Numbered from the stretch's first letter, positions 53,718-64,000 are shown. The stretch is 64,000 nt of DNA from Prochlorococcus sp. AG-409-F19 (GCA_003215795.1 QCJV01000002.1:1-64000); one strand, 5' to 3'. Made by a program: numbers and translations. Notes: generated by a model not told the origin, from the sequence alone.

Positions 53718-53900
53718 TCAGTAATCCATATTAAAATCTGAGGGGCTTCCTGTAAGTGAACAAACTACAGATTCTTCGTTTCTCATTTTTCTAACTTCTT
53801 TTATAGGTCTTCCCATTCGCCTCAAGACTTCAATATCTTGAGAAGTTTGACATCTTGCGATGACACTACCCTGATCATCAAAACATGTGTAAAAAGTCAT
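53718..53900 (-). CDS. Small conserved picocyanobacterial hypothetical protein
   Basis: MTFYTCFDDQGSVIARCQTSQDIEVLRRMGRPIKEVRKMRNEESVVCSLTGSPSDFNMDY, internal start preferred to 53951. Confidence 0.6.
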   Translation of the reverse strand: MTFYTCFDDQGSVIARCQTSQDIEVLRRMGRPIKEVRKMRNEESVVCSLTGSPSDFNMDY

Positions 53901-53983
53901 AAGAAAGATACCCTTATTCCTATTTATTACCAATTCTTCTACTCTCGACAAGTATTAATTTGCGCTAAAATATGGAAAGAATA

Positions 53984-54973
53984 TTAAGCCTCTAGTTTTT
54001 GCCATATTGTAGTTAAAAGAATATCAAGCCCTTCATTCATCGCAGCAGAGATAACGAATACATTACTACCTAATTCTTTTTTGAAATTTTCACATAATTC
54101 TTTAAGCTTTTTATCACCTATCAGCTCTTTCTTATTCAAAACTAAAATTCTCGGCCGATCGAAAAGTCCATGTTGATAAGCTAAAAGTTCTTTCTCAACC
54201 ACTTGAACATCTTTTAAAGGATCTGAAGAAGAAGCGTCAACAAGATGAATCAACAATTTTGTTCTTTCTATATGTCTTAAAAACTCATGCCCCAAGCCAA
54301 TCCCTTGAGCTGCACCAGCTATAAGGCCAGGAATATCAGCAAAGAGAGTTCCATCACCACTTGGCTTACGTACAACTCCAAGGTTAGGGATCAATGTAGT
54401 AAAGGGATAATCAGCAATTTTCGGCTTAGCAGACGAGATAACGGAGATCAATGTACTTTTACCAGCATTTGGCAAGCCAATAATCCCCACTTCTGCCAAT
54501 AATTTTAATTCCAAATTCAATCGCCATTCTTCTCCATCTTTCCCCTCTGTGAACTTTTCAGGTGCGCGATTTCTATTACTTAAATAATGAGCATTTCCTA
54601 GACCTCCACTTCCTCCGAATGCAACTACAAGAGTTTCTTCATCAACTGTTAGATCTCCAAAAATTATGCCAGTGTCCAAGTGTTTAACTTCGGTACCACA
54701 AGGAACTTTTAAAACAAGATCATTACCAGAAGCTCCACTACATCTATTGGGCCCTCCTCTTCGACCATCTTCCGCAGAAATTAATTGCTTAAATTTAAAA
54801 TCAAGCAAAGTCTGAAGATTTGAATCAGCTTGGAAAATCACCTTTCCACCATCACCCCCATCACCCCCAGAAGGTCCACCTGCGGGGACATACTTCTCTC
54901 TTCGAAAAGAGACAATTCCATCACCTCCTCGTCCAGCTCTAACTTTTATAATTGCTTGGTCAATAAATTGCAT
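53984..54973 (-). CDS. obgE: Obg-family GTPase
   Basis: [75 protein letters not shown]. Confidence 0.96.
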   Translation of the reverse strand: MQFIDQAIIKVRAGRGGDGIVSFRREKYVPAGGPSGGDGGDGGKVIFQADSNLQTLLDFKFKQLISAEDGRRGGPNRCSGASGNDLVLKVPCGTEVKHLDTGIIFGDLTVDEETLVVAFGGSGGLGNAHYLSNRNRAPEKFTEGKDGEEWRLNLELKLLAEVGIIGLPNAGKSTLISVISSAKPKIADYPFTTLIPNLGVVRKPSGDGTLFADIPGLIAGAAQGIGLGHEFLRHIERTKLLIHLVDASSSDPLKDVQVVEKELLAYQHGLFDRPRILVLNKKELIGDKKLKELCENFKKELGSNVFVISAAMNEGLDILLTTIWQKLEA

Positions 54974-55289
54974 TGTGAGTTTTTGCTGCAGTTAGTTTAG
55001 AGAATGAAACGCGAGCTAAAACTCATCTATTAGCGCATATCATTAGGCTATAAAGAGAAAGATAGTACTTAAAAGTAAGATAAAATCCTACTTAGAAACA
55101 TTCACTATATTTATCAGGGGAACTATGAGATAAAGGTTTTTCTAATGCAAGTATATCAACACTGAAAAGCATGAGGATTAAAAATTCTGCATATTACTTA
55201 GAGGAGAATTCGTCTGAGCAAAATATTTGAAACTGAAATTTATAAAAGCTAACAGGTAAAAGCATTTTGTAAAGCGAGCAAAGAATCGA

Positions 55290-57713
55290 TCACTTCAACC
55301 AAACAACAGTACACCCTGCTCCTCCATCAGTTTGCTCAGCACCAGTAACTTTTTCAACATAATCTAGTTTTTGCAACCACTCCAATAACCCCCTCTTCAA
55401 GCGTCCTGTCCCTATTCCATGAATCACCCAAAGTGGTCCTAATGAATTACGCAGTTTCTCTTCAACAGCAGCCTCTGCTTCATGAACTCTTAATCCTCTA
55501 ACATCAATTGTATTTTTGTTAGTACGAATATTAGATTGATGAGTTAACGCAGCTCTTGATTTGATTGTGACGACTGAATCTTTAGCTGAATCAATAGGTT
55601 TCTGTCCATCAAGACTTTCAACTGCATTCAAATCAACTGTACTTCTAAAAACTCCACACAAAACTGTCAATTGCGAGCCATCGTCAGATACTTCAATAAC
55701 TTCACCCGATTTACCAATGGAACTAACTCTAACGCGATCACCTTTTTTAGGTAACCAACTCGGATGATGATTTTTGATTTTTTCTTGACGATAAGTTGCT
55801 TCCATTTGCCGCAACCTTTGTCCAGTTTTTCTAGCTATTTCACCATCAGCAGACCCATCACGTAATCGCCGAATTAATTCTCTAACCTCTACTTGCCCTC
55901 GACGAATAGAGCCTTCTAATTTCTTACGACCTCTTTCCTCAAAATCTTTTGATTGACGACATTGTTTCTCCCATTGACTAATTAATTCTTCATGAAGTAG
56001 TTCGGTACGAGCCAACAAAGAAGCAGCATCCTCTGCTGCTTCTTGTTGCTGACGCCTTTGCTCCTCAAGGCCTTCAATAACATGATTAACATTATCTATA
56101 CCCTTCCTCTGCATCAGTTGTCGAGCTTTCTCCATAACGACCTCATCAAGTCCTAATCTGCTTGCAATTGCTAATGCATTACTTCGTCCCGGAATACCCC
56201 ATTGCAAATGATAGGTAGGTTCTATCGTTTCACTATTAAAGCCAACAGATGCATTCTCAAAACGAGAATCACTATATTTCAAAGCCTTGAGTTCACCAAA
56301 ATGTGTTGTAGCAACTGTCAAGCGGGCTTTATCTGCTAATGACATTAATAATGCAGTAGCCAAAGCAGCTCCTTCTGTTGGGTCGGTCCCTGCACCTAAT
56401 TCATCAAGTAAAACTATTGATGGTCCAGGGTGTTTCGAGATTGAATCTAAAATTCTAGTAATTCGCACAATATGTCCACTAAAGGTTGATAAATTTTGCT
56501 CAAGAGATTGCTCGTCACCAATATCTGCCAACACTTGATAACACCAAGGTAAAGATGGTTCTCCCGCACAAGGCAGTAGCAAACCAAGCTTTGACATTAG
56601 AATTGCTAAGCCGAGACTTTTCAATGTAACTGTCTTTCCACCTGTGTTTGGTCCAGTAATTGCAAGTACTTTCAAAGTCGAAGATACTCTGAAACTAATA
56701 GGAACAACTGCAGAACCTTCGTGATAATACTCTTGCCATATAAGTAAAGGATGCCGAAAATCTTGAATGAGAAATGGAGCATCCGATTCTTCTTTCAGGT
56801 CAGGTGCTACTCCTCCTAGCCAATAACCATAACGTGCCCTTGCTAAAGCAAAGTCCAATTCTAAAAGCATCTCGTAAAGATGGTTGAGAGAAATATAATT
56901 CTCACCAATTTGACTACTCCAATACGCTAATAACCTTTGTTCTTCGACATATATCTTGGCTTCTAATTTCGCAATCTTATCTCCCAAGGAGATGACCACC
57001 TTCGGTTCGATAAAAACCGTATTACCTGAAGACGATGTATCGTGAATAGTTCCTAAAATATGATCTACTGCACCAGTTTTCAACGCCAGAACAGGTCTTT
57101 CATAACGTTCAGAAATAACAGTATCTTGCAAGATTGAATGAAATCTTCTGATGAGATCCTTTAAGAGATCTTTTCTCTCTATCCTCATGATTTGGACTTG
57201 TCGGCGCAAATCAGCCAGCTTATCGCTAGCACGGTCGGCAATACGCCCCCCTTCTTCTATTCCAAATTGAATAAGTTTCTGCAACTCTGGCAAAGTAGAC
57301 ACATCAGAAAACAGTTCTGAGATTATTGGTCTGTTGATTGGATCTTCAATCTGACGTCGCAAGCGACGAGTAGTTCTCAATGTTTCTACTACTTCTAGTA
57401 GTTCAACAGCAGAAGCAACACCTCCCTTAGCACATCTTGATACAATCTGTTCTATATCATGAACTCCAGCAAGGCTGATCCCATCTTCCTCTTCTGAGTC
57501 TATTGCTCCTATTTCTAATGTCTCCGCAAGGTATCTACGACTAAGAGTTAACTTATTAGGGATAGAGCAAGCTATGCATCTTCGCCTACCTTGAGCAGTG
57601 CTGGCAAATAATGAAAGTTGTTCACAAAGCTTGTTCCACTCCAAAAGTTGAAGTGTTTCTTCAAAGGCAGAGTTAGCAATAGATATTTGCCGTCCTTTAT
57701 TTTGAGAACTCAT
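55290..57713 (-). CDS. mutS2: Endonuclease MutS2
   Basis: ITGPNTGGKTVTLKSLGL Walker A, LLDELGAGTDPTEGAALA, C-terminal Smr domain VIHGIGTGRLKRGL. Confidence 0.95.
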   Translation of the reverse strand: MSSQNKGRQISIANSAFEETLQLLEWNKLCEQLSLFASTAQGRRRCIACSIPNKLTLSRRYLAETLEIGAIDSEEEDGISLAGVHDIEQIVSRCAKGGVASAVELLEVVETLRTTRRLRRQIEDPINRPIISELFSDVSTLPELQKLIQFGIEEGGRIADRASDKLADLRRQVQIMRIERKDLLKDLIRRFHSILQDTVISERYERPVLALKTGAVDHILGTIHDTSSSGNTVFIEPKVVISLGDKIAKLEAKIYVEEQRLLAYWSSQIGENYISLNHLYEMLLELDFALARARYGYWLGGVAPDLKEESDAPFLIQDFRHPLLIWQEYYHEGSAVVPISFRVSSTLKVLAITGPNTGGKTVTLKSLGLAILMSKLGLLLPCAGEPSLPWCYQVLADIGDEQSLEQNLSTFSGHIVRITRILDSISKHPGPSIVLLDELGAGTDPTEGAALATALLMSLADKARLTVATTHFGELKALKYSDSRFENASVGFNSETIEPTYHLQWGIPGRSNALAIASRLGLDEVVMEKARQLMQRKGIDNVNHVIEGLEEQRRQQQEAAEDAASLLARTELLHEELISQWEKQCRQSKDFEERGRKKLEGSIRRGQVEVRELIRRLRDGSADGEIARKTGQRLRQMEATYRQEKIKNHHPSWLPKKGDRVRVSSIGKSGEVIEVSDDGSQLTVLCGVFRSTVDLNAVESLDGQKPIDSAKDSVVTIKSRAALTHQSNIRTNKNTIDVRGLRVHEAEAAVEEKLRNSLGPLWVIHGIGTGRLKRGLLEWLQKLDYVEKVTGAEQTDGGAGCTVVWLK

Positions 57714-57730
57714 TCAACGGCCTCACTAAC

Positions 57731-58135
57731 TCATTGATTGGAAGGTACCCCTGCTGGAGGATGGTAAAGCATTTCCAACCAATTGCCTTCAGGGTCTCGT
57801 AGATAAAAAGAAGCAGTTCCATCACGATGATCATGCAAAGATCCCACTTGGGTGCCAGTTGCACGCAGTTGTGCGTGCAACTGTTCTATTTCACCTTTAT
57901 CAGTAAAGTGAAAAGCAAAATGAGGCCCTGCTGCTTTATATCCTGGCCCCAATAAAGCAAGTCCATCATGTTCAGGGCCTGCTTCTAAATAACACCAATC
58001 AGGATCATCCCAGATAAGTTTCATTCCCAAACCCATGTAAAATTTTTTTGCTCTGTCGACATTATGAACACGTATGGCAACATGTCCAAGTCTTCCGACA
58101 TTCACAAAGCTGTTTTCTAAATTCTGCTCGGCCAT
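57731..58135 (-). CDS. VOC family protein (glyoxalase/bleomycin resistance superfamily)
   Basis: GHVAIRVHNVDRAKKFYMGLGMKLIW, FYLRDPEGNWLEMLYHP. Confidence 0.88.
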   Translation of the reverse strand: MAEQNLENSFVNVGRLGHVAIRVHNVDRAKKFYMGLGMKLIWDDPDWCYLEAGPEHDGLALLGPGYKAAGPHFAFHFTDKGEIEQLHAQLRATGTQVGSLHDHRDGTASFYLRDPEGNWLEMLYHPPAGVPSNQ

Positions 58136-58190
58136 TATAGAAAATTTACGTAACTTGAATAAATTGAATCAGAGTCGATTTTACTGGTCC

Positions 58191-59210
58191 TCATTCAACC
58201 TTCTTCAGCCATGCTGCAGCATCACATGCGTGATAGGTCAAGATAAGATCAGCTCCAGCTCTTTTAAAGCTCAACAAAGTTTCTAAAACTACAGATCTTT
58301 CATCTATCCAACCCTTTTCTGCAGCGGCTTTAATCATTGAATACTCCCCGCTGACATTATATGCAGCAATAGGTAATTCAGATTCCTGTCTGAGCCTATA
58401 GATAATATCAAGATAAGCAAGTCCAGGCTTAACCATGAGAATGTCAGAACCTTCTTGCTCATCTAATTGCGCTTCAGTAATAGCTTCTCTTGCATTAGCA
58501 GGATCCATTTGATAAGTGCTTTTATCCTTAGGTATTGGTTTTTCATTGAGAGATCTTGGTGCAGAATCAAGAGCTTCCCTGAACGGACCATAATAGGCTG
58601 ATGAATATTTGGCTGTATAACTAATAATGCCCACATTCTCAAAACCTTCATCATCCAAAGATTCACGTATGGCACCAACACGTCCATCCATCATGTCACT
58701 AGGTCCGATCAAATCTGCTCCTGCCTCAGCTTGAACAATTGCTTGTTTGCAAAGGTTTTCAATTGTCTCATCATTTAAAACAATTCCCTCGGCACTGACT
58801 ATCCCATCATGGCCATCTATTGAATAAGGATCTAACGCAACATCTGTCATGATTGTCATTTCTGGTAATTCTTTCTTCAAACGTCTAATAGCCTTTGGAA
58901 TTAAACCATTCTCGTTAAAACACTCTTCGCCTGCTTCGGTTTTAAGAGCATCATCAACCTTAGGAAATAAGACAACACATCTAATACCTAAATTCCATGC
59001 TCTTATGACTTCTTCGACCAAGCCGTCCAAGGTCCACCGGTTTGCACCTGGCATGGCAACAATCTGTTCAATGTCATTCCCCTCATGAACAAATAAAGGG
59101 TAAATAAAATCAGACGCAGCTAAGCTGTTTTCTCTAACCATGCTTCTTAAAGCAGGTGTTCTACGAAGACGGCGAGGACGATAAGTTAGTTCCATATGGT
59201 CAAAAAACAA
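58191..59210 (-). CDS. hemB: Delta-aminolevulinic acid dehydratase (porphobilinogen synthase)
   Basis: RPRRLRRTPALRSMVREN, DLIGPSDMMDGRVGAIRE, DILMVKPGLAYLDII. Confidence 0.96.
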   Translation of the reverse strand: MFFDHMELTYRPRRLRRTPALRSMVRENSLAASDFIYPLFVHEGNDIEQIVAMPGANRWTLDGLVEEVIRAWNLGIRCVVLFPKVDDALKTEAGEECFNENGLIPKAIRRLKKELPEMTIMTDVALDPYSIDGHDGIVSAEGIVLNDETIENLCKQAIVQAEAGADLIGPSDMMDGRVGAIRESLDDEGFENVGIISYTAKYSSAYYGPFREALDSAPRSLNEKPIPKDKSTYQMDPANAREAITEAQLDEQEGSDILMVKPGLAYLDIIYRLRQESELPIAAYNVSGEYSMIKAAAEKGWIDERSVVLETLLSFKRAGADLILTYHACDAAAWLKKVE

Positions 59211-59237
59211 ATTAATTACTCATGATCGTAAAGCCTT

Positions 59238-60176
59238 TTATAAACGAGCAGAATGAATCCAATCCTTTCGAGGATCAGAAATACTGAGCTCTCGTAATTG
59301 ATTAAATAGATCAATCTCTTTAGAAGATAAACAAGAAGGAAAGCGCAATGCAAGAGTGAAAATCAAGTCTCCACGGCCATTATTGATAGGCCATCCCTTG
59401 TCTTGCAATCGTAAGCTTGACCCTGGCAAAGTCCTAGCAGGAATAGTTAATTGAGTTTCACCATCTGGTGTCATAGCTGTAACAATTGAACCTAAAAGTA
59501 ACTCATCATAAGAAACAGGTAATTCTGCTTTGAGCTGATCTCCATCCAATTGCCATACCTTATGTTTTTCTACTTCGAGCTTGATTAATATATGCCCTCT
59601 TCGTCCAGTTCCAGGCTGCAAATTTCCTTTTCCTTTTACTCTAAGACGATTACCATTAACAACTCCTCGAGGAATTCTTACTTCCACTGGCTCCTCATTT
59701 ACAAAAAGTGTTCGCTGGGTTCCCCAAAAAGCCTCTGAAAAAGTTATTTTCACTATAATTTGCACATCAAGATTTGCTGGTTTTCGAAATTCACTAAAAG
59801 ACGAATTATAAGACTGAGTAAATCCTTCCATTCCTCTTTTACCAACAAATCGTCCAAGAAGATCATTAACAAAATCATCAAAATTGCTATAACTTCCAAA
59901 ATCAACCTTTAGATCATCTATTCCAGAACCAATACCTGAAGATTGATTCCAAAATTGTCCAAATTGTTCATATTTTCTTTTCTTCTGAGGATCAGATAAA
60001 ACTTCATAGGCCTCATTAATTTCTTTGAATTTTTCCTCTGCTTTCTTTTTACCTGGATTTACATCAGGGTGAAACTTCCTCGCAAGCCTGCGAAAAGCAC
60101 TTTTTATTTCATTCAAATTTGCATTCTTATGAACTCCAAGGATCTTGAAATAATCGCGGTAATCATCAGTCTTCAT
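59238..60176 (-). CDS. DnaJ/CbpA-like co-chaperone (no zinc-finger domain)
   Basis: J-domain YFKILGVHKNANLNEIKSAFRRLARKFHPDVNPG (HPD), C-terminal DnaJ domain, no CxxCxGxG repeats. Confidence 0.9.
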   Translation of the reverse strand: MKTDDYRDYFKILGVHKNANLNEIKSAFRRLARKFHPDVNPGKKKAEEKFKEINEAYEVLSDPQKKRKYEQFGQFWNQSSGIGSGIDDLKVDFGSYSNFDDFVNDLLGRFVGKRGMEGFTQSYNSSFSEFRKPANLDVQIIVKITFSEAFWGTQRTLFVNEEPVEVRIPRGVVNGNRLRVKGKGNLQPGTGRRGHILIKLEVEKHKVWQLDGDQLKAELPVSYDELLLGSIVTAMTPDGETQLTIPARTLPGSSLRLQDKGWPINNGRGDLIFTLALRFPSCLSSKEIDLFNQLRELSISDPRKDWIHSARL

Positions 60177-60316
60177 AAGAATTTTGAATCGACTATAATT
60201 TGATGAAAATTGACTGAGAATACTAAAAATTGCAAAGAAAACCTCTCTGAAAAGAGCTTTTCAACCATAAAAAATCGAAACAAGTCACCTTAACAAGATA
60301 GGCTGCTAGGAAATAA

Positions 60317-62002
60317 ATGATTGAAGGAGTCTCTGAAGTGGCCCTAATTCATGGATTTCATCTCAAAAATGTCAGAGGTGATGTTCTAGGCGGACTTACC
60401 GCAGCAGTTGTTGCACTTCCACTAGCCTTAGCTTTTGGTAATGCTGCGCTTGGCCCAGGAGGAGCTATATACGGATTGTATGGAGCTGTTGTTGTAGGGT
60501 TTCTAGCTGCTTTATTTGGAGGGACTCCTGCCCAAGTAAGCGGCCCTACTGGGCCAATGAGCGTAACAGTTGCCAGTGTTGTGGCAGCCCTTGCAGCAGC
60601 AGGAGTGTCTGACAAGCTCTCTGCAGGTGAAATTTTACCGCTTGTAATGGCAGCAGTTGTTCTTGGTGGTTTATTTCAAATTATTTTTGGAATTTTAAAA
60701 CTTGGCAAATACATAACACTTGTTCCCTACTCGGTTGTATCCGGTTTCATGTCAGGTATAGGTGTCATAATTATTTGTCTTCAAATTGGACCTCTTCTTG
60801 GAATTAGCACTAAAGGTGGAGTATTAGCATCCCTTTCAACTGTTGTCAGTGGATTTGAACCTAATGGTGCAGCAATAGGCGTAGCAGTAATGACCCTTGG
60901 GATAGTATTTTTAACTCCTAGAAAAATCAGCCAATGGGTACCATCTCCGCTTCTAGCATTATTAATAGTTACACCTCTTTCACTGCTTCTTGGAATAGAT
61001 TCAATAGATAGAATTGGTACGGCTGGCCCTATCCCAGAAGGACTTCCTTCCTTAACTCTTCCTAGCTTCACTCAATATGGTGGAATTATTTTAAAAGCAG
61101 GACTTGTTCTTGCTGCATTAGGTGCAATTGACTCTTTGCTTACATCTCTTGTTGCAGACAATATTTCTCAAACTCGACATAACTCAGATAGAGAATTAAT
61201 AGGTCAAGGCATCGGAAACGCAGTTGCAGGTTTATTTTCTGGTTTACCTGGTGCTGGGGCAACAATGCGAACTGTTATCAATGTCAAATCTGGAGGATCT
61301 ACTCCTCTGTCTGGCATGGTTCATTCAATAGTACTTTTACTAGTTCTATTAGGAGCAGGACCTCTGGCTGAAAAGATCCCTGAGGCACTTCTTGCAGGAA
61401 TTTTAATAAAAGTTGGACTGGATATTATTGATTGGGGATTCTTGCTCAGAGCTCATAAGCTATCTCTTAAAACTGCCACAGTGATGTATGGCGTACTATT
61501 AATGACAGTTTTTTGGGATCTAATTTCAGCGGTTTTAGTAGGCGTTTTTGTTGCAAATATGCTCACAATTGACTCAATCACTCAAACACAATTAGAGGGA
61601 ATGGAAGAAGACAACCCACTAGAAAGTTCATCAGCTTATGATTTACCTCTTCCTGAAGATGAACAAAAAATCTTAGAAAGTTGCTCAGGTGAAGTAATGT
61701 TATTTAGGCTAAAAGGGCCTCTAAGCTTTGGAGCAGCGAAGGGAATTACTGAAAGAATGATGTTAATTAGAAATTATAAAATCTTGATTCTAGATATAAC
61801 TGATGTACCGCGATTAGGAGTTACAGCAACATTAGCTATTGAAGATATGATTCAAGAAGCTCAAGTAAGTTCAAGAAAAGCCTATGTTGCTGGTGCTACA
61901 GGAAGAGTGAAAGAGAGACTATCAAAATTTGGAGTTGAGGGTCTAATTTCTACAAGGAAAGAAGCTCTTCAAATAGCAAGTAATGAAATACAAAAAGCCT
62001 AA
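60317..62002 (+). CDS. SulP family anion permease with STAS domain (BicA-like candidate bicarbonate transporter)
   Basis: RGDVLGGLTAAVVALPLALAFG, SGPTGPMSV, C-terminal STAS LILDITDVPRLGVTATLAIEDM; upstream of sbtA. Confidence 0.88.
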   Translation: MIEGVSEVALIHGFHLKNVRGDVLGGLTAAVVALPLALAFGNAALGPGGAIYGLYGAVVVGFLAALFGGTPAQVSGPTGPMSVTVASVVAALAAAGVSDKLSAGEILPLVMAAVVLGGLFQIIFGILKLGKYITLVPYSVVSGFMSGIGVIIICLQIGPLLGISTKGGVLASLSTVVSGFEPNGAAIGVAVMTLGIVFLTPRKISQWVPSPLLALLIVTPLSLLLGIDSIDRIGTAGPIPEGLPSLTLPSFTQYGGIILKAGLVLAALGAIDSLLTSLVADNISQTRHNSDRELIGQGIGNAVAGLFSGLPGAGATMRTVINVKSGGSTPLSGMVHSIVLLLVLLGAGPLAEKIPEALLAGILIKVGLDIIDWGFLLRAHKLSLKTATVMYGVLLMTVFWDLISAVLVGVFVANMLTIDSITQTQLEGMEEDNPLESSSAYDLPLPEDEQKILESCSGEVMLFRLKGPLSFGAAKGITERMMLIRNYKILILDITDVPRLGVTATLAIEDMIQEAQVSSRKAYVAGATGRVKERLSKFGVEGLISTRKEALQIASNEIQKA

Positions 62003-62030
62003 GTAACAATTCTGAAAGTCTAATAAAACT

Positions 62031-63026
62031 ATGGAGACAAATCTTGTTCTTCAAAACGTACTTACACCGCCTGTCCTTTTCTTTTTCTTAGGGATAATTG
62101 CAGTAATTGTCCGATCAGATTTAGAAATCCCAGCACCGCTTCCTAAACTTTTCTCATTATATCTTCTTCTAGCAATAGGGTTCAAGGGAGGTATGGAGCT
62201 TGAGAAAAGTGGGTTTAGTGGGCAAGTCCTACCAACTGTGTTCGCAGCAATAGCAATGTCTTTGATAATTCCACTTATATGTTTTTCTATACTTAGACTA
62301 AAGCTTGATGTATTTAATGCTGCAGCAATTGCAGCAGCATATGGTTCAATAAGTGCCGTTACATTCATAACCGCAGAAAGTTTCTTAGAAAGTCAAAGTA
62401 TCAACTTTGATGGTTTCATGGTTGCTGCACTTGCATTAATGGAATCCCCAGCAATTATTGTTGGGCTATTACTTGTAAAACTTGCAGGCCCCCAAAATAG
62501 ACCTAAGTCTAGAGAAATGAAATGGAGTTCCATTTTCCGAGAGTCAGTTCTTAATGGTTCTGTTTACTTACTACTTGGAAGTCTCCTTATTGGATTCTTA
62601 ACAGCAGCACATAACCCAGGGGGAGTAGAAAAAATGCTACCTTTTACAGGAAAACTCTTTTACGGCGCAGAGTGTTTCTTTTTACTTGATATGGGAATAG
62701 TTGCAGCACAAAGATTACCTGGTCTAAAAAAGGCAGGTCCATTCTTAATTTTCTTTGCTGTCTTAATGCCACTTTTTAATGCCTTTTTGGGTGTATTTGT
62801 AGCTAGAGCTTTGCTTCTAGAGCCAGGTAATGCACTTCTATTTGCTGTACTTTGTGCTAGCGCATCTTATCTTGCAGTCCCAGCTGCCATGCGAATGACT
62901 GTTCCTGAAGCTAAAGCAAGTTATTATATTTCTACTACTCTAGGCCTTACATTTCCTTTTAATATTGTCATTGGAATACCTTTATATATGGGCCTTGTTA
63001 ATAACATCATTCCCTCTGCAGGTTAA
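62031..63026 (+). CDS. sbtA: Sodium-dependent bicarbonate transporter SbtA
   Basis: PPVLFFFLGIIAVIVRSDLEIPAPLPKLFSLYLLLAIGFKGGMEL, AAYGSISAVTFITA. Confidence 0.92.
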   Translation: METNLVLQNVLTPPVLFFFLGIIAVIVRSDLEIPAPLPKLFSLYLLLAIGFKGGMELEKSGFSGQVLPTVFAAIAMSLIIPLICFSILRLKLDVFNAAAIAAAYGSISAVTFITAESFLESQSINFDGFMVAALALMESPAIIVGLLLVKLAGPQNRPKSREMKWSSIFRESVLNGSVYLLLGSLLIGFLTAAHNPGGVEKMLPFTGKLFYGAECFFLLDMGIVAAQRLPGLKKAGPFLIFFAVLMPLFNAFLGVFVARALLLEPGNALLFAVLCASASYLAVPAAMRMTVPEAKASYYISTTLGLTFPFNIVIGIPLYMGLVNNIIPSAG

Positions 63027-63030
63027 ATAA

Positions 63031-63312
63031 ATGAAAAGATTGGATCTTATTTTTAGTGAAAGGGAACTAGAAGCTATCTTGTCAGGACTTGAGTCTGCAG
63101 GTGTTCCTGGTTATACAGTTACAAAACATGCTACTGGGAGAGGACCTGAGACTATAGTTTCAGAAGATATGGAGTTCTCTGGCCTTGGAGCAAATGCACA
63201 TGTAATTGTTTTCTGTGAAGAAGAAATTATTAGTAACATAAGGGATAATGTTAAATCAATTCTTAGTTACTATGGTGGTGTTGCTTACGTCTCAGAAGCA
63301 ATTGAATTATAA
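63031..63312 (+). CDS. sbtB: PII-like SbtA regulator SbtB
   Basis: 93-aa PII-like ORF 4 nt after sbtA: LDLIFSERELEAILSGLESAGVPGYTVTKHATGRG. Confidence 0.85.
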   Translation: MKRLDLIFSERELEAILSGLESAGVPGYTVTKHATGRGPETIVSEDMEFSGLGANAHVIVFCEEEIISNIRDNVKSILSYYGGVAYVSEAIEL

Positions 63313-63351
63313 AAAGTGAAGCTTGTTAATCTCAGTTTTTAGAATTTTTTT

Positions 63352-64000
63352 CTAAGAATGAACCCAATCCACACGAATTGATTTACGACTATTTAAGTAT
63401 CTATCGATAGCCATAGCAGCAATACATCCATCAGAGGCAGCAACTACTGCTTGTTTAAAAGGAGTGTTTCTTATATCACCTATAGCCCAAACACCTTCAG
63501 AAGTTGTTGACATAAAGTCATCAACAACTACACCACCATCTTCTTTTAATGCAATTTGATCTCCCAAAAAATCAGTAATGGGCTTTGAACCACTCATGTA
63601 GACAAATACCCCTTCTACTTCCAACAATTGATTCTCTTCTTGAGAACGATTCTTCAAAAGAACTCCAGTTACTCCTGCATCACTTCCCTCAATTTTCATT
63701 AATCTCGTCTTACTCCAATGTTTAACATTCTCCTTATTAATCAAATCGATCGCTTGGTGATCTTCTTCTTTAGGATCATTTGATGTAATCCAATGTACGG
63801 TTGATGCGAATTTTGTAAGTACTTGCGCTTCCTCTATAGCCTCTTTATTGACACCGACAACAGCAACCTCTCTTGATTTATAAAAAGCTCCATCACAAGT
63901 TGCACAGTAACTAACTCCTCTCCCAAGGAACTCAGCTTCACCCTTAAAGGATGCTGGCCTACCCATTGCACCACTAGCTACAACAAGAGCACGACCTTTA
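63352..64000 (-). CDS. Thioredoxin reductase-like FAD/NAD(P) oxidoreductase (partial, 5' end beyond window)
   Basis: GVSYCATCDGAFYKSREVAVVG (CATC), VWAIGDIRNTPFKQAVVAASDGCIAAMAIDRYL; frame stays open to 64000. Confidence 0.9.
   Translation of the reverse strand, partial: KGRALVVASGAMGRPASFKGEAEFLGRGVSYCATCDGAFYKSREVAVVGVNKEAIEEAQVLTKFASTVHWITSNDPKEEDHQAIDLINKENVKHWSKTRLMKIEGSDAGVTGVLLKNRSQEENQLLEVEGVFVYMSGSKPITDFLGDQIALKEDGGVVVDDFMSTTSEGVWAIGDIRNTPFKQAVVAASDGCIAAMAIDRYLNSRKSIRVDWVHS

Noticed and set aside
1-64000. CRISPR arrays, transposons, integrases, prophage, toxin-antitoxin or defence modules
   Set aside because: I saw no regularly spaced repeats, no transposase/recombinase motifs and no adjacent unknown-gene cluster with defence-like domains. 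Almost all genes are housekeeping or photosynthesis genes.

Overview
This window reads as a core-genome segment of a streamlined, AT-rich marine picocyanobacterium, most likely a low-light Prochlorococcus. The organism call is inference, based on psbK/psbI/psbN/psbH/psbO/psbA, ntcA, crtR, CP12, sbtA/sbtB, many cyanobacteria-specific DUF families, very short intergenic gaps and AT-rich sequence. I support about 67 protein-coding genes, including four not in the ORF track: psbK, psbI, psbN and a 49-aa membrane ORF. There are three tRNAs (Met-CAU, Arg-ACG, Leu-UAG), several stem-loop terminators and an exact NtcA box upstream of amt. I see no rRNA, CRISPR array, transposase, integrase, phage module, restriction/defence island or biosynthetic cluster. 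I also found no convincing new multi-gene system. Observations most worth a second look: (1) a Ycf66-family gene whose frame breaks at homopolymer runs, with about 65 in-frame codons continuing in the shifted frame; (2) cobS and the 3-methyladenine glycosylase gene, both with conserved N-terminal coding sequence upstream of any ATG/GTG/TTG; (3) an exact GTAN8TAC NtcA box shared divergently by amt and an undescribed 49-aa membrane ORF; (4) a perfect 23-bp inverted repeat over the stop codon of an aspartoacylase-like gene; (5) a CP12 lacking the N-terminal Cys pair; (6) a CobO/BtuR-like protein with a lost P-loop; (7) an Eda-like aldolase lacking the LRT motif; (8) a SulP-SbtA-SbtB inorganic carbon cluster whose SbtB lacks the C-terminal Cys loop. 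Protein families were assigned by eye from remembered motifs, without database searches.
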